From positions 1 to 64,000 of the forward strand of contig NZ_REFY01000007.1 of the NCBI RefSeq assembly GCF_003841485.1: a stretch of DNA of 64,000 bases. Reading direction: 5' to 3'. Source of the DNA: Natrarchaeobius halalkaliphilus. GTDB taxonomy: Archaea > Halobacteriota > Halobacteria > Halobacteriales > Natrialbaceae. Both the position numbers and the translations under genes were made by a program. Position 1 is the stretch's first letter; the number at the start of each line of letters is the position of its first letter. This document shows, piece after piece, positions 8,289-16,320 of this stretch. A model generated the notes under the pieces. That model ran no database searches. It saw only the letters and a program-made list of their open reading frames with translations, and had not been told where the DNA came from.

Positions 8289-9449
8289 ATGGTGATTACA
8301 GATGTCGAAGCGATTCCCGTCGAGATCGGACTCAAACCGCTCGAGGAAGATCACGGACTCGCGCCCTACATCATGGGGCGTCTGGAGTATCTGGAGTCTG
8401 CACGTCGCGTTATTGTCAAACTGACCACCAGCGAGGGGATCACCGGCTGGGGCGAGACCGCTGTCGTCCACTCCCCCTCGATAACGAAATCGATCATCGA
8501 AACGGTTGTCGCCGACATCGTCGTTGGCGAACCGGTCTGGAAGTTCGAGACGTTACACGAGTACTACGGATCTCATTACATCGATTCCAGCGTTTTTCTG
8601 AGCGGCGTCGAGATGGCGATGTGGGATGCGTTCGGCAAGCACAACGATTGTCCACTCCACCAGTTACTGGGTGGAAAGCAGACAAACAGGGTGGACTTCT
8701 CGTACTGTTACGCGATAAATACGATCGAAAAATCGACCGAGAGAATGCGCGATGTCCGGGACGCGGGCTTCGATGTCGTCAAGACAAAAGTCGGCGGCTA
8801 CGGTGCCGATACGGCCCCGGACGATTTTGCGTACGAACGAAGCATCGACTCGGACGTGGAACGGCTCATCGCGATGTACGATGCCGTGGACGGCGAGGTC
8901 GAACTTCGCGCCGACGCGAATCAGAGCTGGACCGTCTCCGATACGACACGCATCGCAGCCAGGCTCGAGGATGCCGGGGTCTATCTCGGATATATCGAAC
9001 AGCCGATTCGCACCGATAACGTCGGATCGTACAAACGACTCCGACAGCGACTTCGTACGCCGATCGCCGTGAACGAGGATCTTTATCACCCGGGCAACTT
9101 TTACGAGTTGGTTCGGGAAGACGCGATCGACGTCGGCGTTATCGATATGATTCCCGTCGGAGGTATCGTACCGATGAAGAAGATGGCCAGCCTCGCTGAG
9201 GAGGCGGACGTTTCACTCGCACACCACTGCGGGTTCGATCTCGGAGTGAAGACTGCGGCGATGCTACACGCGATCTCGACGACACCCGCAATCGACCTCC
9301 ATTCCGACACTACGTATTACGCACTGGAAGATCACATCATTGAAGATCCGTTCGAGTTCGAAGACGGGAGTCTGTCTGTTCCCTCGGCACCTGGGCTGGG
9401 CGTCACGATCGACGAGGAAAAGCTCGACACCATCCGGACGGACGAGTGA
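8289..9449 (+). CDS. Mandelate racemase / muconate lactonizing family enzyme
   Basis: A 386-residue enolase-superfamily enzyme. It has the N-terminal capping domain (MVITDVEAIPVEIGL) and the barrel motifs expected: a KTKVGG lysine pair, metal ligands in LRADANQSW, YIEQPIR and VNEDLYHP, and the late AHHCGFDLG. These enzymes abstract a proton alpha to a carboxylate to catalyse racemisation, epimerisation or dehydration. The start is the ATG at 8289; a TATA-like AACTATATC is about 30 bp upstream, making the transcript nearly leaderless, and the GTG at 8277 is less likely. Its position after the hydantoinase-like gene suggests racemisation of a hydantoin- or carbamoyl-derived acid, but this is only a guess. 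Confidence 0.82.
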   Translation: MVITDVEAIPVEIGLKPLEEDHGLAPYIMGRLEYLESARRVIVKLTTSEGITGWGETAVVHSPSITKSIIETVVADIVVGEPVWKFETLHEYYGSHYIDSSVFLSGVEMAMWDAFGKHNDCPLHQLLGGKQTNRVDFSYCYAINTIEKSTERMRDVRDAGFDVVKTKVGGYGADTAPDDFAYERSIDSDVERLIAMYDAVDGEVELRADANQSWTVSDTTRIAARLEDAGVYLGYIEQPIRTDNVGSYKRLRQRLRTPIAVNEDLYHPGNFYELVREDAIDVGVIDMIPVGGIVPMKKMASLAEEADVSLAHHCGFDLGVKTAAMLHAISTTPAIDLHSDTTYYALEDHIIEDPFEFEDGSLSVPSAPGLGVTIDEEKLDTIRTDE

Positions 9450-9620
9450 TCGTGCAGTTTCGACGGTTGTCGGAACAACGCGCACCGGACACGTCACCAG
9501 TGCTCGGTCGAACGTCTCGAGTAGTACAGATCGACGGAGAACGTCTCCGTGCGAGAACCCGAACGCCGGCTCGAGCCGCGCCGATGAAGCAATCGATGGA
9601 GACGCTCGAACTGTGGCATT

Positions 9621-10865
9621 TCAGGTGAGTTCGAGTGCGGTAGCCGCGAGGATACGCGCACTGATCGCACAGTCGTCCCAGTCCGTCCACTCGTGGGGCG
9701 AGTGGGAGATGCCATCGCGCGACGGTACGAAGAGCATCGCTGCGTCGGTCTTCGCGGCGACGTTTCCGGTATCGTGGACTGCACCGGAGTGCATAGTCGT
9801 GGACTCGACGTCGAGTCGTTCGGCCGTCAGCTCGATCGCATCGACACAGCGGTCGCTCAACTCGATCGGCGGCATATCTCGGTTGCGTTCGAAGTCGGTT
9901 TCGACCGGCCGCTCGTGTTCGAGACGTTCGAAGCGGTCCGCACTTCGCTCTACGATGGTGTCGATCGCGTCGCCGTTGACGCTCCGAACGTCCATTTCCA
10001 TCCGCACGCGACCGGGCACGATATTCCGAACGTTCGGTTCGACGTCCTGTCGGCCGACAGTCGCAACGGCAGTGGGATGATCGTTTGTCACTTCTTTGGC
10101 GATGCGCTCGACGTCGACGACGAACTCCGAAGCGGCTGATAGAGCGTCGCGTCGATCGACCATCGACGTCGCACCGGCGTGATTCGATTCACCAGCTACC
10201 GCAGCCGTGCAGTTGGTAATACCGGAGATCGAATCCACTACGCCGATCGGGATCTCCGCCGATTCCAGCTCCGTGTCTTGCTCGATGTGCACCTCGAGCC
10301 AGGCGTCCCAGGTCGCCGGATCGATTTCGGACGAACCCGCGAAACCGATGCGCTCAAGGCACTCTTCGAACGTGTCGCCGTCGTCGTTCGTCATGGAAAG
10401 GGCCTCTTCAACCGATATCTCTCCTACCGCGACGAGAGAGCCGAGCGTTCCGACGCCGAACCGGCTTCCTTCTTCTTCGGTGAACGAGACGACCTCGAGT
10501 GGACGTGACGGCGTTTCTGCCGACTCCTGGATCGCACGAACGGCCTCGAGTGCGGCGTAGACGCCCAATGGTCCGTCGAATATCCCGCCCCGTGGAACGG
10601 AGTCCAGATGACTTCCGAGCGCGATTGGTGCGGTGTCCGCGGAGACCCCGTCCGGAATCCAGCGGCCGGCGATGTTCCCCACCGGATCGACTCGCGGCTC
10701 GAGCCCGGCGTCCTCGAGACGTGTGATGAATCGCTTTCGTGCCCGTTGATCAGCGTCTGATCCCGTCAGGACGCTTCGTCCACAGCCGGAGTCCGACTCG
10801 ACCGCACCAAACTGTGCGTTCTCTTTAATGTCGACTCGAAGGCGATCCCGATCAACCGCAATCAT
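9621..10865 (-). CDS. Zn-dependent hydantoinase/carbamoylase-family amidase (M20)
   Basis: A 414-residue member of the N-carbamoyl-L-amino-acid hydrolase / allantoate amidohydrolase family. Metal and substrate motifs are in order: IALGSHLDSVPRGGIFDGP, VVSFTEEEGSRFGVG, LEVHIEQ, the dimerisation-domain ESNHAGATSM, and HSPHEWT near the C-terminus. The reaction is hydrolysis of an N-carbamoyl (ureido) group to an amine plus CO2 and NH3. It is convergent with the hydantoinase and enolase genes and is likely part of the same pathway. The start MIAVDRDRLRVDI aligns with where the family begins, and length is normal. Confidence 0.86.
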   Translation of the reverse strand: MIAVDRDRLRVDIKENAQFGAVESDSGCGRSVLTGSDADQRARKRFITRLEDAGLEPRVDPVGNIAGRWIPDGVSADTAPIALGSHLDSVPRGGIFDGPLGVYAALEAVRAIQESAETPSRPLEVVSFTEEEGSRFGVGTLGSLVAVGEISVEEALSMTNDDGDTFEECLERIGFAGSSEIDPATWDAWLEVHIEQDTELESAEIPIGVVDSISGITNCTAAVAGESNHAGATSMVDRRDALSAASEFVVDVERIAKEVTNDHPTAVATVGRQDVEPNVRNIVPGRVRMEMDVRSVNGDAIDTIVERSADRFERLEHERPVETDFERNRDMPPIELSDRCVDAIELTAERLDVESTTMHSGAVHDTGNVAAKTDAAMLFVPSRDGISHSPHEWTDWDDCAISARILAATALELT

Positions 10866-11006
10866 GCTTCTACGCTGAACCGCAGGGTCAAAAGTACTTC
10901 CGCTGGCCGTACTGACGGACGTTTGTCCCGGTGATCGATATTCAGAGTCGGCTCCTCTACTGGTTTTCAGCTTGAAGGTAGCAGTCGAGGTCGATTTCGG
11001 TCGTGT

Positions 11007-11420
11007 TTAAGCAGGATTCTCCCGAAACCGTTCTACGTCGTCTTCTAACTCGTCGAAATCGTTGTCTGCTCCAACAAGTAGCGTCCCATCGGTCGCGTCA
11101 GCCGTCGCAAGCGCGTATGCATCTCCGAGTGCCATGGTATACGCCTCTTTGAGCGCAGCGGCAATTTCCCAGCACTCTCGAGGGTCAAACACTGCAACGC
11201 CTAGTTCCTCGAGCCGGTCAAGACTCGCTCGGACATCGTCGAGGCGGAACCCGACTCGAGAGCCAGCATGCAGTACCTCCGTTTTTGTGACCGGGCTAAT
11301 GTACCCATCGACCTCTCCGGATGCTACCCTATCGATCCACGCTTCGACGACGTCACTCCCAGGTTCGTCGTCCAGATAGGCAATGAGTGGTTCTGTGTCG
11401 AAAACGATCGTATCCGTCAT
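11007..11420 (-). CDS. vapC: PIN-domain toxin, VapC-like
   Basis: A 137-residue PIN-domain ribonuclease. The acidic active-site set is present: Asp in VFDTEPLIAYL, Glu in VTKTEVLHAG, Asp in MALGDAYALATA and Asp in GADNDFDEL. VapC toxins cleave tRNA or rRNA and are neutralised by the protein encoded just upstream. Its start codon overlaps the antitoxin stop by 4 bp (ATGA at 11417-11420), so the two are translationally coupled. It appears intact. Confidence 0.85.
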   Translation of the reverse strand: MTDTIVFDTEPLIAYLDDEPGSDVVEAWIDRVASGEVDGYISPVTKTEVLHAGSRVGFRLDDVRASLDRLEELGVAVFDPRECWEIAAALKEAYTMALGDAYALATADATDGTLLVGADNDFDELEDDVERFRENPA

Positions 11421-11725
11421 TCTTCCGTTTTGCCGGAAAAGCGCTCGACTGTCTCATCGGCTCGCTGCTTTTCACGCTCGCGCTCCTCACGGAGAATAGC
11501 CGTCGCAGGACGCTCATCGTCACTTTCTCGTTCGAGGCCGCGAAATTCCCGCATCGAGCCAACCGGACGGACGACGATTTCCTCATCATCGTTCTCGACG
11601 AATTTGACTCGACCTGGGGCGGGGATGCCGTGTTTTTCTCGAAGGCGCTTTGGAATTGTCGCCTGCCCTTTTTCTGTAACTGAGACGATGCGTTCCTCAT
11701 CGTTTGGCTTTGTATTACTCGACAC
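11417..11725 (-). CDS. vapB: AbrB/MazE-fold antitoxin, VapB-like
   Basis: A 102-residue protein with a SpoVT/AbrB swapped-hairpin domain at residues ~12-60 (RIVSVTEKGQATIPKRLREK ... GRVKFVENDDEEIVVRPVG) and a charged helical tail that should wrap the toxin. AbrB-type antitoxins bind their own promoter and repress the operon. It is the first gene of a two-gene operon with vapC, overlapping by 4 bp. Confidence 0.85.
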   Translation of the reverse strand: MSSNTKPNDEERIVSVTEKGQATIPKRLREKHGIPAPGRVKFVENDDEEIVVRPVGSMREFRGLERESDDERPATAILREEREREKQRADETVERFSGKTEE

Positions 11726-11793
11726 AGGTATTACTCTTGTACCGAATTACTTAGCTCCGTTCCCGAATCACAACGGCACAGCGCAAGGCGTCG

Positions 11794-12306
11794 TCATTGA
11801 TCGAATGACTCGAGCTTGCGAACGAGCTTTGTGTACAAGTCTGGCGCACAGTACCAGCCTTCCTCGATCATTGCATCGATCGTCGCTCGCGCTTCGGAGA
11901 TGCCGATGTGTCCATACTTAGCACGCGACAGAACGATGTAGGCTGTCCCTCGAGTCTCGATTCCTTCAATTTCTGCAGCCGTCCTCCCGTAGGCTTCGTC
12001 GATGACCGCAATCGCATCACGAGATGCAGTACATCCAAGGACCGCCACATCGGCGTCGCTTAAGTTCGGATTTTGCTGTAACCGGCCGACAAGCTGAGAG
12101 TCACCGGCTGAGATGACCTCGAAAAGCCCAGTATCAATGCATTGCTCAACGCGGCGAGCATCGGTATACCCCTCTTCAAGACCGGTGGTAACGACCTCCG
12201 AGTGAATTTGCTGAGGAAGATAACACTGCCCCTCGAGAGTGGAGACTAGATGGAGTCGATCGACCTTCGCGAGGTAAATTAGTGGCGTCGCGTCGAAAAC
12301 CCACAT
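11794..12306 (-). CDS. PIN-like (DUF3368-type) putative toxin
   Basis: A 170-residue protein beginning MWVFDATPLIYLAKVDRL, the N-terminal PIN strand and helix of the DUF3368 nucleic-acid-binding group. It continues with LSDADVAVLGCTAS and AVIDEAYGRTAAEIEGI, which hold the later acidic residues of a PIN fold. The upstream partner (12307-12597) is a UPF0175 protein that ends one base before this start, the standard arrangement of a UPF0175/PIN toxin-antitoxin pair. Activity is inferred from the family; the gene looks complete. Confidence 0.78.
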   Translation of the reverse strand: MWVFDATPLIYLAKVDRLHLVSTLEGQCYLPQQIHSEVVTTGLEEGYTDARRVEQCIDTGLFEVISAGDSQLVGRLQQNPNLSDADVAVLGCTASRDAIAVIDEAYGRTAAEIEGIETRGTAYIVLSRAKYGHIGISEARATIDAMIEEGWYCAPDLYTKLVRKLESFDQ

Positions 12307-12597
12307 TCACAGTTCCTCGAGATCGGCTTCGAGGTGATCGTCCGATACCCACGTAATGTCGCGATCCTTTGCGAGCTGGGCAAACTCCCAGACGGACATC
12401 TCTGCACATCGGGCGGCCTTCGTGAACGTGATCTCGTCAGCAGCGAGCCGTTTGAGCGCTCGCTCCCGACGCCACTCCTCGAGTCCTTCCGAGAGGAGCT
12501 TTCGGACTGCTGTGCTCCGATCCAGGCGCTCTTCGTCGAGGTATTCTTCGAGTTCCCCCTCGAGATCATCCGGAACCCGCGTCGATATCGTTCCCAT
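12307..12597 (-). CDS. UPF0175-family putative antitoxin
   Basis: A 96-residue protein with a ribbon-helix-helix-like start (STRVPDDLEGELEEYLDEE, then STAVRKLLSEGLEEW) followed by the UPF0175 core (LAADEITFTKAARCAEMSVWEFAQLAKDR). It is the expected partner of the downstream PIN-like gene, whose ATG is directly adjacent. I chose the ATG at 12597; the longer upstream frame to 12807 starts in sequence with no recognisable domain. Confidence 0.78.
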   Translation of the reverse strand: MGTISTRVPDDLEGELEEYLDEERLDRSTAVRKLLSEGLEEWRRERALKRLAADEITFTKAARCAEMSVWEFAQLAKDRDITWVSDDHLEADLEEL

Positions 12598-12858
12598 GCC
12601 GTATGCTATGTTTGCAATGTATACAAGCGTTTCGCTCATTCTTGTTGTCAGCGGTTCCATCGCTCGAGACGGTTTGTGACCCTGTGAGGGATGATGGGGC
12701 AAACCAGGTAGCAAGGCGGATTCCCCGCCCCACCAGTACTCGAGACGAATTGCGCTGGGGATTCGTATCAAAAGTACTAAGACCAAACATGTGCTACACT
12801 CCGCCATGCTCCAGCAGAACCGTGCAAATCACTCTGAACGGGGTTCAGGGGGGAACTG

Positions 12859-13935
12859 ATGCCGTCGGGGTTTGGGGGACCACCGATCGTCTCGTCGAGG
12901 CCAGCACTGGATAGTAGACCCGTCAAACGAGGGTCTCGACCGGAACTCGATATCGAACAGATAACGCGTACGTTGCCATCACCGAGTGCGATCTGTGACG
13001 ACTCAACAGCCATTACGTCCGTCAACGACGAGTTCTGTGTCGCCGTCGAACGCGACCCGGAGGAACTCAGGGGGATGTCGTTCGACGACCTCGTTGCCGA
13101 ACCGTCACTCGAGGCGCTTGTCGAGGGGCCGGAAGCGACATCGGAACCCCTCTCGAACACGATCGAGTACACGACGCCCAGTGGTACCAGACGATACGCG
13201 TCCGCGACTGCACGAACGATCGAAGCCAAATCCGAGTCGGGAGTGTACACGCTCGTTATCCTCCACGACATAACCGATCTGAAAAAGCGAAGCGAGCGGC
13301 TTGCCGAGTTCGCGAGCGTCGTCTCACACGATCTCCGTAATCCCCTCCAGATCGCTACGGGCCACACACAACTGCTCGACGACGAGTACTCTCATTCTTC
13401 CATCGACGAGATCAAACGGGTCCTGTCACAGGTCGAAACGCGAGTCACGGACTTCCTCGCGATCGCACAGTACGGTGGATCCGTTCGCGAAGAGACCGCA
13501 GTCAGTCTCACGACGAGCGTTCGAAACGCCTGGACCACGGCAACGGTACCCACGGAGAGTTCGGTTTCGCTCGAGGTCGATTCGAGTCTGGACGGGGTGT
13601 CCGTGATGGCGGACCGCGAACGGCTCGAGGTGCTCTTCGAGAACCTCTTTCGGAACGCGATCGAACACGGCGGCGACGACGTGACCGTGACGGTCGAAAC
13701 ACACCACGAGGGGGTGTCGGTTATCGATGACGGCTGCGGGATCGAACCGAGTATCCGCGGCTCGCTGTTCGACGTTGGAGAGACCACTGCGAGCGGAAAC
13801 ACCGGGCTGGGACTCCACATCGTCTCGGAGATCGTCGACGCCCACGGCTGGCAGATCGACGTGACCGACGGTACGGATGGTGGGGCTCGATTCGAGATAA
13901 CCGGACTCGAGCTGTCGGTCGTACGCGACGATTGA
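12859..13935 (+). CDS. PAS-domain sensor histidine kinase
   Basis: A 358-residue cytoplasmic kinase without membrane segments. Residues ~30-140 form a PAS-like sensor ending in VILHDITDLKKR. HisKA follows with the phospho-acceptor in ASVVSHDLRNPLQ, and the HATPase_c domain has the N box LFENLFRNAIEHGG, a D-x-G-x-G (VIDDGCGIE) and GNTGLGLHIVSEI. It should autophosphorylate and pass phosphate to an unlinked response regulator, as is common in haloarchaea. No regulator gene is adjacent. The start at 12859 is uncertain because the first ~28 residues are low in recognisable structure. Confidence 0.85.
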   Translation: MPSGFGGPPIVSSRPALDSRPVKRGSRPELDIEQITRTLPSPSAICDDSTAITSVNDEFCVAVERDPEELRGMSFDDLVAEPSLEALVEGPEATSEPLSNTIEYTTPSGTRRYASATARTIEAKSESGVYTLVILHDITDLKKRSERLAEFASVVSHDLRNPLQIATGHTQLLDDEYSHSSIDEIKRVLSQVETRVTDFLAIAQYGGSVREETAVSLTTSVRNAWTTATVPTESSVSLEVDSSLDGVSVMADRERLEVLFENLFRNAIEHGGDDVTVTVETHHEGVSVIDDGCGIEPSIRGSLFDVGETTASGNTGLGLHIVSEIVDAHGWQIDVTDGTDGGARFEITGLELSVVRDD

Positions 13936-14221
13936 TCTGCTTTCTCGTCCGAGTAGCGTCTGTCAACTCATCGCACGCCGTGCTGTGAACTACCCCACCC
14001 GGATCGAGTTCGAAAACTGCCATCAAGCTTATAACCGTTCCGTGAAATGTTCAGATAGCGAGGGGGTGGGGGCATCCAGTCGTTGCCAGCGCTGACGATG
14101 CATCCGGAGGAGACAGCTTTCCCCTCGCTCGAATTACTCCGAAACCAGTACGTCGACCGGCTCGTTCTTATAAGCGAGAGCCACCGCCGTTCTGATCTCG
14201 GATCTGTTCGCTCTGCGGGCA
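13936..14221. other. Intergenic region
   Basis: About 290 bp between convergent genes. It contains GTGAACTACCCCACCC near 13985, again resembling an IS200/IS605 left-end motif. I see no convincing gene. Confidence 0.35.
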
Positions 14222-15091
14222 CTACGAGTCCTTTTGGACCCGCGTCCGCTCGCCTCGAGCGCTGACTGATCGTTTCGCACTCCCTTCGTGAAACACGCCG
14301 TAGACGAGCGCGTACACCGCGCCGAAGAGCGTGCCGTAGACGATCAGCCCGCCGAGGCTTCCCCAGTGGAGAAACGGCACGGACGGTGCGGCGTCGCTCG
14401 CGAAGCTGATCTGTAGCACCATCGGGACTCCGACGACGACGCCGCCGACCCAGCCTGCTGAACCGAGGAGACCGCCGGTTAGCGCGGCCGACAGCGGACG
14501 GGTTCGATGCTCGAGGTTCAGTACGGTCTCGAGTCCGAGTCCACAGAAGAGCCCAATGCCGATACCGATGGGGATCAACAGCGCTCCGCCGACGAGCACG
14601 CTGTCGCGTCCGACGAGTGCGCTCACCGTCGGAAATCCGTTCTGAATACTCACCGCGATACCGAGTGCGACGGTCCCATAGCCCGCTGCGACCGCCGTCG
14701 CCACCAGCGAGAGCAGACGTCGATCCGGCGTCCCGTCGCTGGCGACGGCTCGCGCTCGTAGGCGGCCCGTTTGCCAGAACACGGCAACGGATACGATAAA
14801 CAGCCCGATCGCTCCGAAGACGCTCTCTACGTATCGCACGCGAATCGCCTGACGATCGAGCGTGTAGTGGAGACCGAAGAGGTCCATCCACGCCGCGTTG
14901 TGTAGCGCATACAACTGCGTTTCGAACACCGGAGTGATGTGGTGAACGTCCGGAAGTAGCCCCCAGACGCCGCCGATGGGAATCAGCCAGATCGCGTTTT
15001 CTCGGTCGATGTCATACCGGAGCGCGATCGGCGTCACAAGAACCAATAGGAGGGACGCACCGACGAGGAAGTGTGTGATCGCGGGGGCCAT
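14222..15091 (-). CDS. Haloarchaeal multi-pass membrane protein
   Basis: A 289-residue protein with about seven hydrophobic segments. The N-terminus (MAPAITHFLVGASLLL, then WGLLPDVHHI) resembles the first helices of the membrane-bound metal-dependent hydrolase / DUF457 (YdjM-like) group, with His and Asp at positions where those proteins have them. The rest does not obviously match, and function is unknown. A shorter DUF457-like gene lies nearby on the other strand (15753-16289), which may be a distant relative. Confidence 0.6.
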   Translation of the reverse strand: MAPAITHFLVGASLLLVLVTPIALRYDIDRENAIWLIPIGGVWGLLPDVHHITPVFETQLYALHNAAWMDLFGLHYTLDRQAIRVRYVESVFGAIGLFIVSVAVFWQTGRLRARAVASDGTPDRRLLSLVATAVAAGYGTVALGIAVSIQNGFPTVSALVGRDSVLVGGALLIPIGIGIGLFCGLGLETVLNLEHRTRPLSAALTGGLLGSAGWVGGVVVGVPMVLQISFASDAAPSVPFLHWGSLGGLIVYGTLFGAVYALVYGVFHEGSAKRSVSARGERTRVQKDS

Positions 15092-15752
15092 AGCGGACGC
15101 AGGACCGTGGCGGACAAAAAACCGTTACTTCTCGAGTCGACCGCCGGTGATCGGCTCGAACGGTCCGCCGAGTCGGGGACTTCGATACGCGCAAAAAACG
15201 CGGGCCGAAAGCGGTGATCCCCCACCCCCCAGTGGAGAGCACAGCGCTGTCGACCACCCGCTCAGCCTGGCGTGTCGGGAGACCGCCTCGTCCGGGCGAA
15301 CCCGGTGGGCGAGCCGGGTCTCCGTTCATTTACCGCCGATTGAACGTTCACGCCTGCTGATATAGCTTCGGTGGAACACTGTGGCGATTGCCGACTTTTT
15401 CGTACAGACCGTTTGCGACGCCGCCACCTTCCTTGGTGGACCGCAGTAGCGGGGTAGGAGCCATCTAATGGGTGTGGCTATTGACGAACCCCCAGCCCCC
15501 GCCAGCTACCCCTTCTCGGCCGAAGTATGTAATTCTTTTGACTTTTCTCCACCATTTCCACTCCAATTTTTATTCACACAGATGTTATTACATTGGTTGC
15601 TGAATATGTGAACGCTGTGCGATCGATCGTCGATACGGCTCACTTCCGGCCGCTGTTGACGAACCGCGCTCCAGTGACCTTCTCTCTCGATGGCCCTCGT
15701 TCGAGCACCAATAGGATTGCTTATTTGGATCTGGACCGTCCTCTCCGAAAGA
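15092..15752. other. 660-bp intergenic region
   Basis: Lies between two divergently transcribed membrane-protein genes. It includes a C-rich stretch (GAACCCCCAGCCCCCGCCAGC near 15490) and an AT-rich promoter-like patch around 15530-15580 that may serve the gene at 15753. Short open frames here have shadow-like composition, and I see no supported gene. Confidence 0.4.
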
Positions 15753-16289
15753 ATGTGGCCACTTGGACACGCCGCGATCGCCTACCTCTGCTATACGGTA
15801 TCGACTCGAGCCCGTTTTGATAGTCCACCCGCACCACTGCCCGTTCTGATCGTCCTCTTCGGGAGCCAGTTTCCGGACCTCGTAGACAAGCCGCTCGCGT
15901 GGTATCTCGGCGTCCTTCCGACGGGGCGGACGCTCGCTCACTCGTTGCTCCTGTTGGTCCCGCTTTCGCTCGCCATCTACGCTCTCGCTCGGCACGCGGG
16001 ACGCGCGGAGTACGGAATCGCCTTCGCGATCGGAGCGATCTCGCACGCGCTCGTCGATGCGCTCCCGGTGCTGTGGGGTGGAACCAGCGCCGACTTTTTG
16101 TTGTGGCCCCTGATCCCGGTCGAATCCTACGAAAGCGGTGCGCCGACGATACTCGGACTCCTGTTCGACTCGCTCGGTGACCCGTACTTCCTCTCAGAGT
16201 TCGTCATCGCCGCACTCGCGTTCGTGATGTGGCGTCGAGACGGCTATCCCGGACTCGAAATATTCTCGAGGCCCCGCTCCGAGCACTGA
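15753..16289 (+). CDS. DUF457-like membrane-bound putative metal-dependent hydrolase
   Basis: A 178-residue membrane protein starting MWPLGHAAIAYLCY, a start typical of haloarchaeal DUF457-type proteins. Conserved polar residues sit at helix ends: GSQFPDLVDKP, TLAHSLLLL and ISHALVDALP. These His/Asp residues resemble the family's presumed metal site. The open frame extends upstream to 15690, but the family start is at this ATG. The biochemical role of the family is not established. Confidence 0.75.
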   Translation: MWPLGHAAIAYLCYTVSTRARFDSPPAPLPVLIVLFGSQFPDLVDKPLAWYLGVLPTGRTLAHSLLLLVPLSLAIYALARHAGRAEYGIAFAIGAISHALVDALPVLWGGTSADFLLWPLIPVESYESGAPTILGLLFDSLGDPYFLSEFVIAALAFVMWRRDGYPGLEIFSRPRSEH

Positions 16290-16320
16290 TTGGGGTTCGG
16301 ACGAAACGCTGCCACTCGAG

